Shown one piece after another: positions 9,235 through 17,085 of a stretch of DNA of 64,000 bases. This DNA comes from Streptomyces canus (lineage in GTDB: Bacteria; Actinomycetota; Actinomycetes; Streptomycetales; Streptomycetaceae): NCBI RefSeq assembly GCF_041435015.1, contig NZ_CP107989.1, positions 7,998,001 to 8,062,000 on the forward strand, written 5' to 3'. A model generated the notes under the pieces. That model was not told the DNA's origin, ran no database searches, and worked only from the letters and a program-made list of their open reading frames with translations. Position 1 is the stretch's first letter, and each line of letters begins with the position of its first letter. A program made the translations under genes and the position numbers.

Positions 9235-9259
9235 GGCAGGGCCGGCGAGCGGCCCTGCC
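9235..9259. terminator. Bidirectional hairpin terminator
   Basis: Perfect 10-bp inverted repeat (9235-9244 / 9250-9259) with a 5-base loop, between convergent genes ending at 9223 and 9260. Confidence 0.85.
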
Positions 9260-9700
9260 TCAGCTCTGGTTGAAGAAGCCGTCCGTGCGGTGCACGGCCG
9301 GGTCGCCGTTCACGATCTCCGTGTTGGCGGGGGACAGCAGGAACACCCGGGTGGACACGCGCTCGATGGAACCGCGCAGTCCGAAGATCAGCCCGGCCGC
9401 GAAGTCGACGACGCGCTTGGCGTCGGAGGCCTCCATCGCGGTGAGGTTCATGATGACGGGCACGCCTTCGCGGAACAGTTCGCCGATGGCGCGAGCGTCC
9501 CGGAAGCTGTCCGGGGTCACCGTGCCGATCCGGCGGCCTTTCTCCTCGGCGACGTCCGAAGCCACCTTGACCCGCGGGTCGGTGACCCAGGCATCCCCGG
9601 GCTCGGTCCCTTCGGAGTATCCGTCGTCGTCGTAGTAACGCTCGTCATCGTTGTCGTCAACGAGGCCCAGCCAGGCACTCGCTTTGCGCACCGATCCCAT
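9260..9700 (-). CDS. sflA: SepF-like cell-division-associated protein (Sfl type)
   Basis: 146 residues: a short N-terminus beginning [13 protein letters not shown], an acidic Asp/Glu/Tyr linker ([17 protein letters not shown]), and a C-terminal SepF/DUF552 domain ([49 protein letters not shown]). SepF binds the FtsZ C-terminus and membrane. Streptomyces carry one true SepF in the dcw cluster and two SepF-like paralogues (SflA, SflB). This gene is not in a dcw context, so it is one of the paralogues, and the acyl-CoA-dehydrogenase and dnaE2 neighbourhood suggests SflA. That symbol rests on recalled synteny. Good ribosome site GAGGAGG. Confidence 0.8.
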   Translation of the reverse strand: MGSVRKASAWLGLVDDNDDERYYDDDGYSEGTEPGDAWVTDPRVKVASDVAEEKGRRIGTVTPDSFRDARAIGELFREGVPVIMNLTAMEASDAKRVVDFAAGLIFGLRGSIERVSTRVFLLSPANTEIVNGDPAVHRTDGFFNQS

Positions 9701-9943
9701 GGACGCCTCCTCTCACAGCGGTCTCTCTTGCTTCTGTATCCCTATGGTCATCCATGATGCGGATCGCGCGCCAAGTGGATAGCCGCCGCGCGGGGGGTTT
9801 GTGACGGTACTGGTGCACAGCGAATACGTCGAGAGGCCAGGTACCCCAAGGGTCGTATCCCATACGGCTGCTGACTGTGAGTGAAATATGATTCTTCACG
9901 GCGTACGGGTGAGAGGTGGGGCGTACGGGTGAACGGGTCCGAC

Positions 9944-9980
9944 AGCGCTCAGCTCTGATGAAGCCTCAGGTCAGAGCGCT
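9944..9980 (-). terminator. Hairpin at the end of the binding-protein gene
   Basis: Imperfect inverted repeat (AGCGCT-cag-CTCTGA against TCAGAGCGCT) that overlaps the stop codon of the gene ending at 9979. Two direct copies of GGCGTACGGGTGA lie nearby at about 9900-9932. Confidence 0.5.
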
Positions 9981-10905
9981 ACTTCAGTTCGGGTGGGGAG
10001 ATGCGGGAGACGGTCGTCGCCGAGCCTGTGGTGCCCCATTTCTTGAGGATCCTGGCGTAGGTGCCGTTTTTGATGAGGTCATTCACGGCCGCCTGGAACG
10101 CCTTGGCCAGGGGCGTGCCCTTCTTGAAGGCGAAACCGACGTCCAGGCGGTGGTACTCGTTGAGGAACTTCACGCCCTGCTGGTGGGCCACCGCGTACCG
10201 CAGGCCGTTGATCGTGGACATCACGACGTCGCTGCGGCCCTGTTGGAGCGAGGACCAGATCGCGCCCTGCTCGTTGTAGGTCTGCACCTTGTAGGGCTTT
10301 GTGCAGAGGTGCTTGTTGTCCTCCAGCGTGGCTTCGAACGTCGTGCCCGCGCCGGTCGCCACGTTCAGGCCGCACAGCTGGGTCAGGTCGGTGATCCTGG
10401 TGAGCTTGCTGTCGCTGCGGGTGGCGAAGCCCTGGCCGTCGTTGATGTAGGTGACGAAGTCGATCGTCCTGCGGCGCTCGTCGGTCACGCCGAAGTTGCC
10501 GACGCCGAGGTCGTACGTGCCGCTGTCGAGGGCCGGCAGGATCGCCTCGAAGCTCGCCTGCTCGGTCTTCAGCCTGATGCCGAGGACCTTGGCGACCGCG
10601 TTGGCGAAGTCGACGTCCTGGCCGGCCAGGGTCTTGCCGTCGTCCAGGATCGAGGTGCCCGGCGGCTGGCCGGAGACGCTGACGGCGAGGGTCAGGCTCG
10701 TGGTGCCGGACGGCAGCAGCCTGGCCGCCGCATCGTCCTTCTTGATCGCGGAGACGACGTCGGTGGTGGGGATCGTGTCGGCGCGGGCCGAGGCCGGGGC
10801 GGTGTCGTCCGCGCCCGAGCCGCACGCGGTCAGAAGCAGAGTGCCCGCCGTAATGAAGGCAAAGGGGATGAGCAGACTATTTCGGGCATGGGTGGGTGGG
10901 CGCAC
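9979..10905 (-). CDS. Amino-acid-type ABC transporter substrate-binding lipoprotein
   Basis: 308 residues with a lipoprotein signal peptide (hydrophobic stretch ending LLTACGSG, Cys acylated) and a family-3 solute-binding domain (GQDVDFANAVAKVLGIRLK, LDSGTYDLGVGNFGVTDERRRTIDFVTYI). Such proteins capture polar amino acids or analogues and deliver them to a polar-amino-acid permease. The cognate permease and ATPase are divergent at 11337 and 13974. The 5' region holds a 23-residue leader ORF and a hairpin (11002-11110), implying attenuation by cysteine/sulfur status. Likely cargo: a sulfur-containing amino acid or an S-substituted cysteine (inference). Confidence 0.88.
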   Translation of the reverse strand: MRPPTHARNSLLIPFAFITAGTLLLTACGSGADDTAPASARADTIPTTDVVSAIKKDDAAARLLPSGTTSLTLAVSVSGQPPGTSILDDGKTLAGQDVDFANAVAKVLGIRLKTEQASFEAILPALDSGTYDLGVGNFGVTDERRRTIDFVTYINDGQGFATRSDSKLTRITDLTQLCGLNVATGAGTTFEATLEDNKHLCTKPYKVQTYNEQGAIWSSLQQGRSDVVMSTINGLRYAVAHQQGVKFLNEYHRLDVGFAFKKGTPLAKAFQAAVNDLIKNGTYARILKKWGTTGSATTVSRISPPELK

Positions 10906-11003
10906 AGTGGGGCGGTCTCCTGGAAGCGAGGAACGCTGAATGAGGGGAGGGCGCGTGTGAAGGCGGGGAGGATGCGCGAAGGCGAGGAAGGAGAACGCGA
11001 AAG

Positions 11004-11025
11004 GCGCCCTGGGGAATCAGGGCGC
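11004..11025 (-). promoter_or_regulatory. Attenuator-like hairpin downstream of leader peptide
   Basis: Perfect 8-bp inverted repeat (GCGCCCTG at 11004-11011, CAGGGCGC at 11018-11025) with a 6-base loop, 13 bases after the leader stop on the minus strand and before the binding-protein gene. It is followed on that strand by a pyrimidine-rich run (CTTTCGCGTTCTCC). Confidence 0.55.
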
Positions 11026-11038
11026 GCAGTGGGTCAGC

Positions 11039-11110
11039 TCAACAGGAAGAGGACCACACGCGACCGAAGTCGATGTGGGAGCGCTTGACCAGCCACTGCT
11101 GTGGATGCAT
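11039..11110 (-). CDS. Short regulatory leader peptide (23 aa, cysteine/sulfur type)
   Basis: ATG at 11110, TGA at 11039-11041. The peptide contains RSHIDFGRVWSSSC directly before the stop. This fits the small peptides recurrently found upstream of sulfur-assimilation and cysteine genes in actinobacteria, whose pattern I recall as His-Val/Ile-Asp-Leu/Phe-x-Arg-Val-x-Ser-Ser-x-x-Cys. In that class, translation through the Ser/Cys end is believed to couple cysteine supply to expression of the downstream genes. It is 134 nt upstream of the substrate-binding-protein start on the same strand, with a hairpin in between. It is far below the size usually called as a gene. Confidence 0.75.
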   Translation of the reverse strand: MHPQQWLVKRSHIDFGRVWSSSC

Positions 11111-11150
11111 GGGGCAAGTGGAACAGGCATCCGGTTTGCCGTCAACTGGC

Positions 11151-11231
11151 ATGAGACGTACGGCTCACAGTGTGGACAGCCTTGACAGCGAGGGGAAACG
11201 CAGCCGTAGTCTCGAAGGGCGGCCCTGCTGA
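11151..11231 (+). CDS. Possible second short leader ORF ending in Cys
   Basis: 26 codons plus stop on the plus strand, upstream of the permease operon. It contains HSVDSLDSEG and ends RPC-stop. The His-x-Val-Asp segment and the terminal Cys resemble the leader on the other strand, and a strong palindrome (11277-11318) follows before the permease start. There is no good ribosome-binding site, and the match to the family pattern is loose, so it may be chance. Confidence 0.3.
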   Translation: MRRTAHSVDSLDSEGKRSRSLEGRPC

Positions 11232-11276
11232 GGGGCTCGGCCGCACCCGTGTGAAGGCACCCGTCCGAGTTCTACG

Positions 11277-11318
11277 GTCCCCCACTCTCGACTTCGCTCG
11301 AGCGGGAGGGGCCCCCAC
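11277..11318. repeat. Palindromic intergenic repeat (copy 1)
   Basis: GC-rich imperfect palindrome centred on CTTCGCTCGAGCGGGAGG, flanked by runs of C and G. A close copy occurs at 38801-38838 inside a coding region. I recall near-identical sequence as a dispersed element in Streptomyces genomes. Here it can fold just upstream of the permease start (11337) and might act as a transcript hairpin. Confidence 0.65.
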
Positions 11319-11336
11319 TCGCCCCGGAGCCCTCGC

Positions 11337-12194
11337 ATGTCCTCCGACACCCTCGCCAAAGCCTCCTCCGCACCCGGCATACCGGAGTACGCGGATTCCC
11401 TGCGGATCGTCCCACGTCGCCGTCTCGGCCAGTGGGCGGCCGCCGTCGCCGTTCTCGTGCTGCTCGGGCTCGCCCTCAACTCCGTTCTGCGCAACGACGC
11501 CTTCCAGTGGGACGTCGTCGCGGACTACTTCACCACCGACGCGGTGCTGCGCGGACTGTGGCTCACGCTCTGGCTGACCGCGGTGGTGATGACGCTCGGC
11601 TTCGTGCTGGGCGCGCTGCTCGCGGCGGCCCGGCTGTCTGCCAACCCGGTTCTCAGAAGCGTGAGTTGGGGATACGTCTGGCTGTTCCGGTCGATCCCGA
11701 TCCTGGTGCAGCTGCTGCTCTGGTTCAACATCGGGGCGCTGTACCCGCGGATCCTCGGGGTGCGGACGGTCGACCTGCTCGGCCCGGTCACCGTCGCGGT
11801 CATCGGTCTGACCCTGCACGAGGCCGCCTACGCCGCCGAGGTCGTGCGCGGCGGGATCCTCTCCGTCGACCGCGGGCAGATCGAGGCCGCGCAGGCACTC
11901 GGGCTCAGTCGATGGCGGCGCTGGTGGCGGATCGTGCTGCCGCAGGCGATGCGCTCCATCGTGCCCCCGGCCGGGAACATGCTGATCGGCACCCTCAAGG
12001 GCACCTCCATCGTCAGCGTGATCGCCGTGCAGGACCTGCTCTACTCCGTGCAGCTCGTCTACCACCGCACCTACCAGGTCATTCCCCTGCTGATGGTCGC
12101 CACCGTCTGGTACACCGTCGTCACCTCGGTGCTCGGCGTCGGCCAGCACTACCTGGAGAAGCACTACGCCCGGGGCTCGGAGCGCACCCGATGA
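11337..12194 (+). CDS. Polar-amino-acid ABC transporter permease
   Basis: 285 residues. The N-terminal 40 residues are cytoplasmic, followed by a first helix (AAAVAVLVLLGLALNSVL) and the HisM/GlnP-type permease domain. The family signature is in LHEAAYAAEVVRGGILSVDRGQIEAAQALGLSRW, the EAA loop that docks on the ATPase. About five membrane segments. It heads a plus-strand operon whose members overlap or nearly abut (permease, FAD protein, ATPase, two monooxygenases, DUF1684). The binding protein is encoded divergently. Confidence 0.9.
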   Translation: MSSDTLAKASSAPGIPEYADSLRIVPRRRLGQWAAAVAVLVLLGLALNSVLRNDAFQWDVVADYFTTDAVLRGLWLTLWLTAVVMTLGFVLGALLAAARLSANPVLRSVSWGYVWLFRSIPILVQLLLWFNIGALYPRILGVRTVDLLGPVTVAVIGLTLHEAAYAAEVVRGGILSVDRGQIEAAQALGLSRWRRWWRIVLPQAMRSIVPPAGNMLIGTLKGTSIVSVIAVQDLLYSVQLVYHRTYQVIPLLMVATVWYTVVTSVLGVGQHYLEKHYARGSERTR

Positions 12195-13945
12195 GGCGCT
12201 CGCTGGTGATCGTCGGTGCCGGGCCGCGGGGGACCGGGCTGATCGAGCGGATCGCCGCCAACGCCCCCGAGTTGTACGACGGTCGGGGCCTCGACCTGCA
12301 CCTTGTGGACCCGCACCCGCCCGGCGCCGGACGCATCTGGCGCGCGGCGCAGTCGCCGCTGCTGTGGATGAACTCGCACGCCGAGGACGTCACCATGTTC
12401 ACCGACGAGACCGTGGACATGGCCGGACCCGTCCGCCCCGGCCCCACGCTGCACGAGTGGGCCGGGATCGACGGCCGCACCTTCGCGGACCGGCAACTCC
12501 AGGGCGCGTACCTGCGCTGGGTGCATGAGCAGGCGGTGGCCGCGCTGCCGGACGGCGTCGTCGTCCACCACCACCCCAGGCGCGCCGTACGGGTCAGCGG
12601 CCCGCGCGAGGGCCGGCAGCAGGTCTGGCTGGAGGGCCTGGCGCGTCCGCTCCCCGCCGACCTCGTCGTCCTGGCCCTCGGCCACCTGGACGCCGAACTG
12701 GACGCCGAACAGCGCGCGTTGGCCGCGTACGCCCGGGAGCACGGCCTCGTCCACCTGCCACCGGACTTCACCGCCGACAGCGACCTGTCCGCGCTCGCGC
12801 CCGGTGCACCGGTCCTGGTCCGCGGATTCGGGCTCGCCTTCGTCGACCTGATGGCGCTGCTGACCGAGGGCCGGGGCGGGCGGTACGACGGGGACACCTA
12901 CGTCCCGTCCGGGCGCGAGCCGGTTCTCTACGTCGGATCGCGGCGCGGAGTGCCGTACCACTCGAAGATCGGCTACGACTGGTCCGGTGAGCGGCCGCCG
13001 CTGCCCCGTTTCCTGGGGCCGGCCGAGATCGACGGACTCCTCGCCCGGCCGGAGGGCTTCGACTTCGGGCGGGACGTGTGGCCGCTGGTGGTGAAGGAGC
13101 TCGGATTCGCTCACTACCACCGGCTGTTCACCGTGCATCCGGAGCGGACCGCGATGTCCTGGACCGACTTCGAGGAGAAGTACACGGCCGGGAGCGAGAC
13201 GGACCTCCAGGTTCTCGTCGCCTCCGCGGTGCCCGACCCCCGCGACCGGCTCGACCTCGCCGCGCTCGACCGGCCGCTGGAGGGGGTGCGGTACGCGACG
13301 CACGAGGAGTTCCAGGACGGGCTGCGGCAGTACGTCCAGGCAGACCTGGACCGCCGTCATGACCCCGGACACAGCCCGGACCTGGCCGTCTTCCTCGGGC
13401 TGCTCTCCGTCTACGGGCAGCTGGTCCGGCTCGGGGACATCGGCGGATGGTGGCACGGGTTCTTCAGCTATCTGGCCTCCGGGCCGCCCGGACCCCGGCT
13501 GCGGCAGCTGCTCGCGCTGTCCCGGGCCGGAGTGCTCAGGTTCATGGGGGCGGACATGGAAGTCCGCGCCGAGGACGGGGTGTTCCGGGCGTCGAGCCCC
13601 ACCGTGCCGGACTTCTCGGTCCGGGCGCGGGCGCTGGTCGAGGCGCGGCTGCCCGAGCCGACGATCCGGCGGGCCCTCGATCCGCTGCTGCGCGAGCTGC
13701 ACGCCGAGGGGGCCGCCGAGACCCCGGACGGGCTGCTGCGCGTGGACCGAGCCGACGGGAGGGTCCTGGACCGGTCCGGACGGCCCCACCCACGACGCTT
13801 CGCGCTCGGGCCGCACACCGACGGCCGTACTCCCGGCGCCTTCACCCGGCCGCGCACCGGCGGGCCCGCGTTCCGGCAGAACGACGCGACCGCGCGGGCC
13901 GCGCTGCTGTTCCTCAGCGAGCTCGCCGGTCGTGCGGCCGCCTAA
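12191..13945 (+). CDS. FAD/NAD(P)-binding flavoprotein (NAD_binding_9 type)
   Basis: 584 residues starting at an ATGA overlap with the permease stop. The N-terminal Rossmann dinucleotide fold is clear (SLVIVGAGPRGTGLIERI), followed by conserved RIWRAAQSPLLWMNSHAEDVTMF, a helical middle domain, and a second nucleotide-binding stretch (APVLVRGFGLAFVDLMALLTEGRGG). It belongs to the large uncharacterised family of soluble FAD-NAD(P) proteins, distantly related to N-hydroxylating and flavin monooxygenases. Its place between transporter and FMN monooxygenase genes suggests an oxidation step on the imported compound, or supply of reduced flavin. The function is inferred from context only. Confidence 0.75.
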   Translation: MRRSLVIVGAGPRGTGLIERIAANAPELYDGRGLDLHLVDPHPPGAGRIWRAAQSPLLWMNSHAEDVTMFTDETVDMAGPVRPGPTLHEWAGIDGRTFADRQLQGAYLRWVHEQAVAALPDGVVVHHHPRRAVRVSGPREGRQQVWLEGLARPLPADLVVLALGHLDAELDAEQRALAAYAREHGLVHLPPDFTADSDLSALAPGAPVLVRGFGLAFVDLMALLTEGRGGRYDGDTYVPSGREPVLYVGSRRGVPYHSKIGYDWSGERPPLPRFLGPAEIDGLLARPEGFDFGRDVWPLVVKELGFAHYHRLFTVHPERTAMSWTDFEEKYTAGSETDLQVLVASAVPDPRDRLDLAALDRPLEGVRYATHEEFQDGLRQYVQADLDRRHDPGHSPDLAVFLGLLSVYGQLVRLGDIGGWWHGFFSYLASGPPGPRLRQLLALSRAGVLRFMGADMEVRAEDGVFRASSPTVPDFSVRARALVEARLPEPTIRRALDPLLRELHAEGAAETPDGLLRVDRADGRVLDRSGRPHPRRFALGPHTDGRTPGAFTRPRTGGPAFRQNDATARAALLFLSELAGRAAA

Positions 13946-13973
13946 GTCACCTGGAAAGCAGGGAAGTTCAGCG

Positions 13974-14735
13974 ATGAGTGTCATGGTCGACATCAGGTCC
14001 GTCCACAAGAGCTTCGGATCACTGGAGGTGCTCAAGGGCATCGACCTCGCCGTGCGCACCGGCGAGGTCACCGTGATCCTCGGCCCGTCCGGCTCCGGCA
14101 AGTCGACGCTGCTGCGCACCGTCAACCACCTGGAGAAGGTGGACCGGGGCACGATCAGCGTGGACGGCGCGCTGGTCGGATACCGGCGTTCCGGCGACAA
14201 GCTGTACGAGCTGCCCGAGCGCGAGGTGCTCAGACAGCGCACGCGGATCGGGTTCGTCTTCCAGAACTTCAACCTGTTCCCGCATCTGACCGTGCTGGAC
14301 AACGTCGTCGAGGCCCCGGTCTCGGCGCTGAAGCGGCCGCGCAAGGAGGCCGTCGAGGCGGCACGGCGGCTTCTCGACCGGGTGGGGCTCGCCGACAAGG
14401 CAGACTCCCTTCCCCGGCAGCTCTCCGGCGGCCAGCAGCAACGGGTCGCGATCGCACGGGCGTTGGCGCTGGAACCCCGGCTGCTGCTGTTCGACGAACC
14501 GACCTCCGCGCTCGACCCCGAACTGGTCGGCGAAGTCCTCGACGTCATCAAGGACCTGGCCCGCCAGGGCACCACGATGATCGTCGTCACCCACGAGGTC
14601 GGCTTCGCCCGCGAGGTCGCCGACACCGTCGTGTTCATGGACGACGGACGCATCGTCGAACAGGGTCCGCCGGCCGACGTGTTGGACACCCCGGACCACG
14701 AACGCACGCGGTCCTTTCTCTCGAAGGTGCTGTGA
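13974..14735 (+). CDS. Amino-acid ABC transporter ATP-binding protein
   Basis: 253 residues. Walker A GPSGSGKST, Q-loop VFQNFNLFPHLTVLDNV, signature LSGGQQQR, Walker B LLLFDEPTSALDP, H-loop VVTHEVGFA. The layout is that of the GlnQ/HisP/TcyN class for polar amino acids. AGGGAAG precedes the ATG. It pairs with the permease at 11337 and the lipoprotein at 9979 to complete one importer. Confidence 0.93.
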   Translation: MSVMVDIRSVHKSFGSLEVLKGIDLAVRTGEVTVILGPSGSGKSTLLRTVNHLEKVDRGTISVDGALVGYRRSGDKLYELPEREVLRQRTRIGFVFQNFNLFPHLTVLDNVVEAPVSALKRPRKEAVEAARRLLDRVGLADKADSLPRQLSGGQQQRVAIARALALEPRLLLFDEPTSALDPELVGEVLDVIKDLARQGTTMIVVTHEVGFAREVADTVVFMDDGRIVEQGPPADVLDTPDHERTRSFLSKVL

Positions 14736-15796
14736 TGCTGCACCTGTCGGCCGCTGTCGACCAGCCGTCCGCCTACGACGCCGCCTCCTACCTCACCCTC
14801 GCCCGGCTCGCCGAGCGCGGCGGGCTCGACTTCGTGACGCTCGAGGACAGCTTCGCCCGGCCCGGTCCCGACGCCCTCGCCGTGCTGGCCCGCCTCGCGC
14901 CCGCCACCAGCCGGATCGGCCTGGTGCCCACCGTCACGACCACGCACACCGAGCCCTTCCACGTCCAGGCCGCCGTCGCCACCCTCGACTGGGTCAGCCG
15001 GGGCCGGGCCGGCTGGCGGATCGACGTGTCGACCACCGAGGGCGAGGCCCGCCTCTTCGGCCGCCGGCAGGCGGCTCCGTCCGACGCACTGTGGCAGGAA
15101 GCGGGTGAAGTCGCCGACGTGGCCGCGAAGTTGTGGGACAGCTGGGAGGACGACGCCGAGATCCGGGACGCGCCGACCGGCCGCTTCATCGACCGGGACA
15201 AGCTGCACCACGTCGACTTCCGCGGCACGTCCTTCTCCGTCAAGGGCCCCTCGATCGTGCCGCGGCCCCCACAGGGCCACCCGGTCCGCGTGGTCGACGC
15301 CACCGACGGTCCCGCCCGCAGGACCGCCGCCCGGTACGCCGACGTGGCCCTCGTCCGCGCCACGAGTGCCCCGCAGGCCGCCGCTGTGCGGAACCAACTC
15401 CGCTCCATGACAGCGGATTTCGGGCGCCACCCCGACCAGCTGCGGGTCCTCGCCGGCCTCCTCGTCGATCTCGGCGACGGCGAGCACGCGGCCGAGCCTG
15501 GGCACGGCGGGGGCGGCCCCCGACAGACCCCGCAGGGGCCGCTCTACCGCGGCGGCCCCGTGGACCTCGCGGAACTGATCGCCACCTGGCACGGCGAGGG
15601 CATCGTCGACGGCTTCCACCTCACGCCGGTCGAACCGCTGCGCGACCTGGAACGGCTCGTCAACGGAACCGTGGCACTGCTCCAGCACCGCGGACTGTTC
15701 CGCACCTTCTACCCGGGCAGTTCGCTCAGGGAGCACCTGGGCCTCGCCAGGCCCGCCAACCAGTACGCCACAACGGGAGCGCGTCATGAGCCGTAG
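14735..15796 (+). CDS. LLM-class flavin-dependent monooxygenase (first of two)
   Basis: 353 residues, starting at the ATG (or the overlapping GTG at 14732) that overlaps the ATPase stop. Bacterial-luciferase-like TIM barrel: early LTLARLAERGGLDFVTLED, then the TTHTEPFHVQAAVATLDWVSRGRAGWRI strand used in FMN binding, and a C-terminal LVNGTVALLQHRGLFRTFYPGSSLREHLGL tail shared with NtaA/DmoA-like enzymes. These use reduced FMN and oxygen to cleave C-S or C-N bonds. A Gly/Glu/His-rich insert near residue 255 (GDGEHAAEPGHGGGG) looks like a species-specific loop. It forms a tandem with the enzyme at 15786. Confidence 0.82.
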   Translation: MLHLSAAVDQPSAYDAASYLTLARLAERGGLDFVTLEDSFARPGPDALAVLARLAPATSRIGLVPTVTTTHTEPFHVQAAVATLDWVSRGRAGWRIDVSTTEGEARLFGRRQAAPSDALWQEAGEVADVAAKLWDSWEDDAEIRDAPTGRFIDRDKLHHVDFRGTSFSVKGPSIVPRPPQGHPVRVVDATDGPARRTAARYADVALVRATSAPQAAAVRNQLRSMTADFGRHPDQLRVLAGLLVDLGDGEHAAEPGHGGGGPRQTPQGPLYRGGPVDLAELIATWHGEGIVDGFHLTPVEPLRDLERLVNGTVALLQHRGLFRTFYPGSSLREHLGLARPANQYATTGARHEP

Positions 15797-17081
15797 GCGG
15801 ATGCATCTGGCCGCGCACTTCCCGGGCGTCAACAACACCACCGTCTGGACCGATCCGGAGTCGAGGTCCCAGATCGAGTTCTCCTCCTTCGCGCACCTGG
15901 CCCGCACCGCCGAACGCGGACTGTTCGACTTCTTCTTCCTCGCCGAGGGGCTGCGGCTGCGCGAACACAAGGGCCGTATCCACGACTTGGACGTCGTCGG
16001 ACGCCCCGAGTCGATCACCGTGCTCAGCGCGCTCGCCGGTGTCACCGAACACCTGGGGCTCGCCGCCACGGTCAACGCGACCTTCAACGAGCCGTTCGAA
16101 CTCGCCCGCAGGTTCGCGACCTTGGACCACGTGAGCGGCGGCCGGGCCGCCTGGAACGTGGTGACCTCCTCGGATGCCTTCACCGGGGAGAACTTCCGGC
16201 GCGGCGGTTTCCTCGACCGGGCCGACCGGTATACCCGGGCCGCCGAATTCCTGGAGACGGCCAGGGAGTTGTGGGGCTCCTGGACACCGGACGGCATCCC
16301 GCGGCCGTTCGCGCACCGCGGGCGGCACTTCGACATCGCGGGCGAGTTCACCGTGCCGCGCTCGCCGCAGGGGAACCCGGTCGTCATCCAGGCCGGGGAC
16401 TCCGACGAGGGACGGGAGTTCGCCGCCTCCGCCGCCGACGTGGTCTTCGCACGGCACAGTTCGCTGGAGGAGGGCCGGGTCTTCTACGCCGATGTGAAGC
16501 GCCGCCTCGCCAAGTACGGCCGTACACCCGAAGACCTGAAGATCATGCCCGGGATCGGCGTCGTGCTCGGCGACACCGCCGCCCAGGCCCAGGAGAAGGC
16601 CGCCGAGATCCGACGGCAGCAGACCTCACCGCAGACCGCGCTCCGCACGCTGGAGCAGATCTGGGGCGTCGACCTGTCCTCCTACGACCCGGACGGCCCG
16701 CTGCCCGACATCGATCCGGTGGCCGATCCGGCCCTCACCCAGGGGCGGACCCGGCGCGGCGACACGGTCGCGATCGCCGAGAAGTGGGCGGCTCTGGCCC
16801 GCGAGAAGGGCCTGTCGATCCGGCAGACCGTGATCGAGGCGGGCGGCCGGCAGTTCTTCATCGGCACCCCGGACGCGGTGGCCACCGAACTCGACGAGTT
16901 CGTGCAGCGCGAGGCCGCCGACGGCTTCGTCCTCGTACCCCATCTCACCCCGGGCGGCCTCGACCAGTTCGTCGACGAAGTGGTCCCGCTGCTCCAGGAG
17001 CGCGGCGCGTTCCGCACCGCATACCGGGGCACCACCCTGCGCTCCCACCTCGGGCTCCCCGACCCCGTACGGAAAGGCTGA
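15786..17081 (+). CDS. NtaA/SnaA/DmoA-family FMN-dependent monooxygenase
   Basis: 431 residues, start overlapping the previous gene by 11 bases. Typical NtaA/DszA/DmoA features: HFPGVNNTTVWTDPESRSQIEF at the N-terminus, LAATVNATFNEPFELARRFATLDHVSGGRAAWNVVTS (FMN and active-site strands), VVIQAGDSDEGREFAA, and DGFVLVPHLTPGGLDQFVDEVVPLLQERG near the end. Relatives oxidise nitrilotriacetate, dimethyl sulfide, dibenzothiophene sulfone and, in Bacillus, S-(2-succino)cysteine. With the leader peptide and amino-acid-type importer, an S-substituted cysteine or other organosulfur substrate is the most likely guess. It needs an external FMN reductase; none adjoins. Confidence 0.88.
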   Translation: MSRRRMHLAAHFPGVNNTTVWTDPESRSQIEFSSFAHLARTAERGLFDFFFLAEGLRLREHKGRIHDLDVVGRPESITVLSALAGVTEHLGLAATVNATFNEPFELARRFATLDHVSGGRAAWNVVTSSDAFTGENFRRGGFLDRADRYTRAAEFLETARELWGSWTPDGIPRPFAHRGRHFDIAGEFTVPRSPQGNPVVIQAGDSDEGREFAASAADVVFARHSSLEEGRVFYADVKRRLAKYGRTPEDLKIMPGIGVVLGDTAAQAQEKAAEIRRQQTSPQTALRTLEQIWGVDLSSYDPDGPLPDIDPVADPALTQGRTRRGDTVAIAEKWAALAREKGLSIRQTVIEAGGRQFFIGTPDAVATELDEFVQREAADGFVLVPHLTPGGLDQFVDEVVPLLQERGAFRTAYRGTTLRSHLGLPDPVRKG

Positions 17082-17085
17082 TCAC

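Noticed and set aside
12164..16387. 1407-codon minus-strand open frame
   Set aside because: Runs opposite the whole FAD/ATPase/monooxygenase operon; the translation shows no protein-like pattern.
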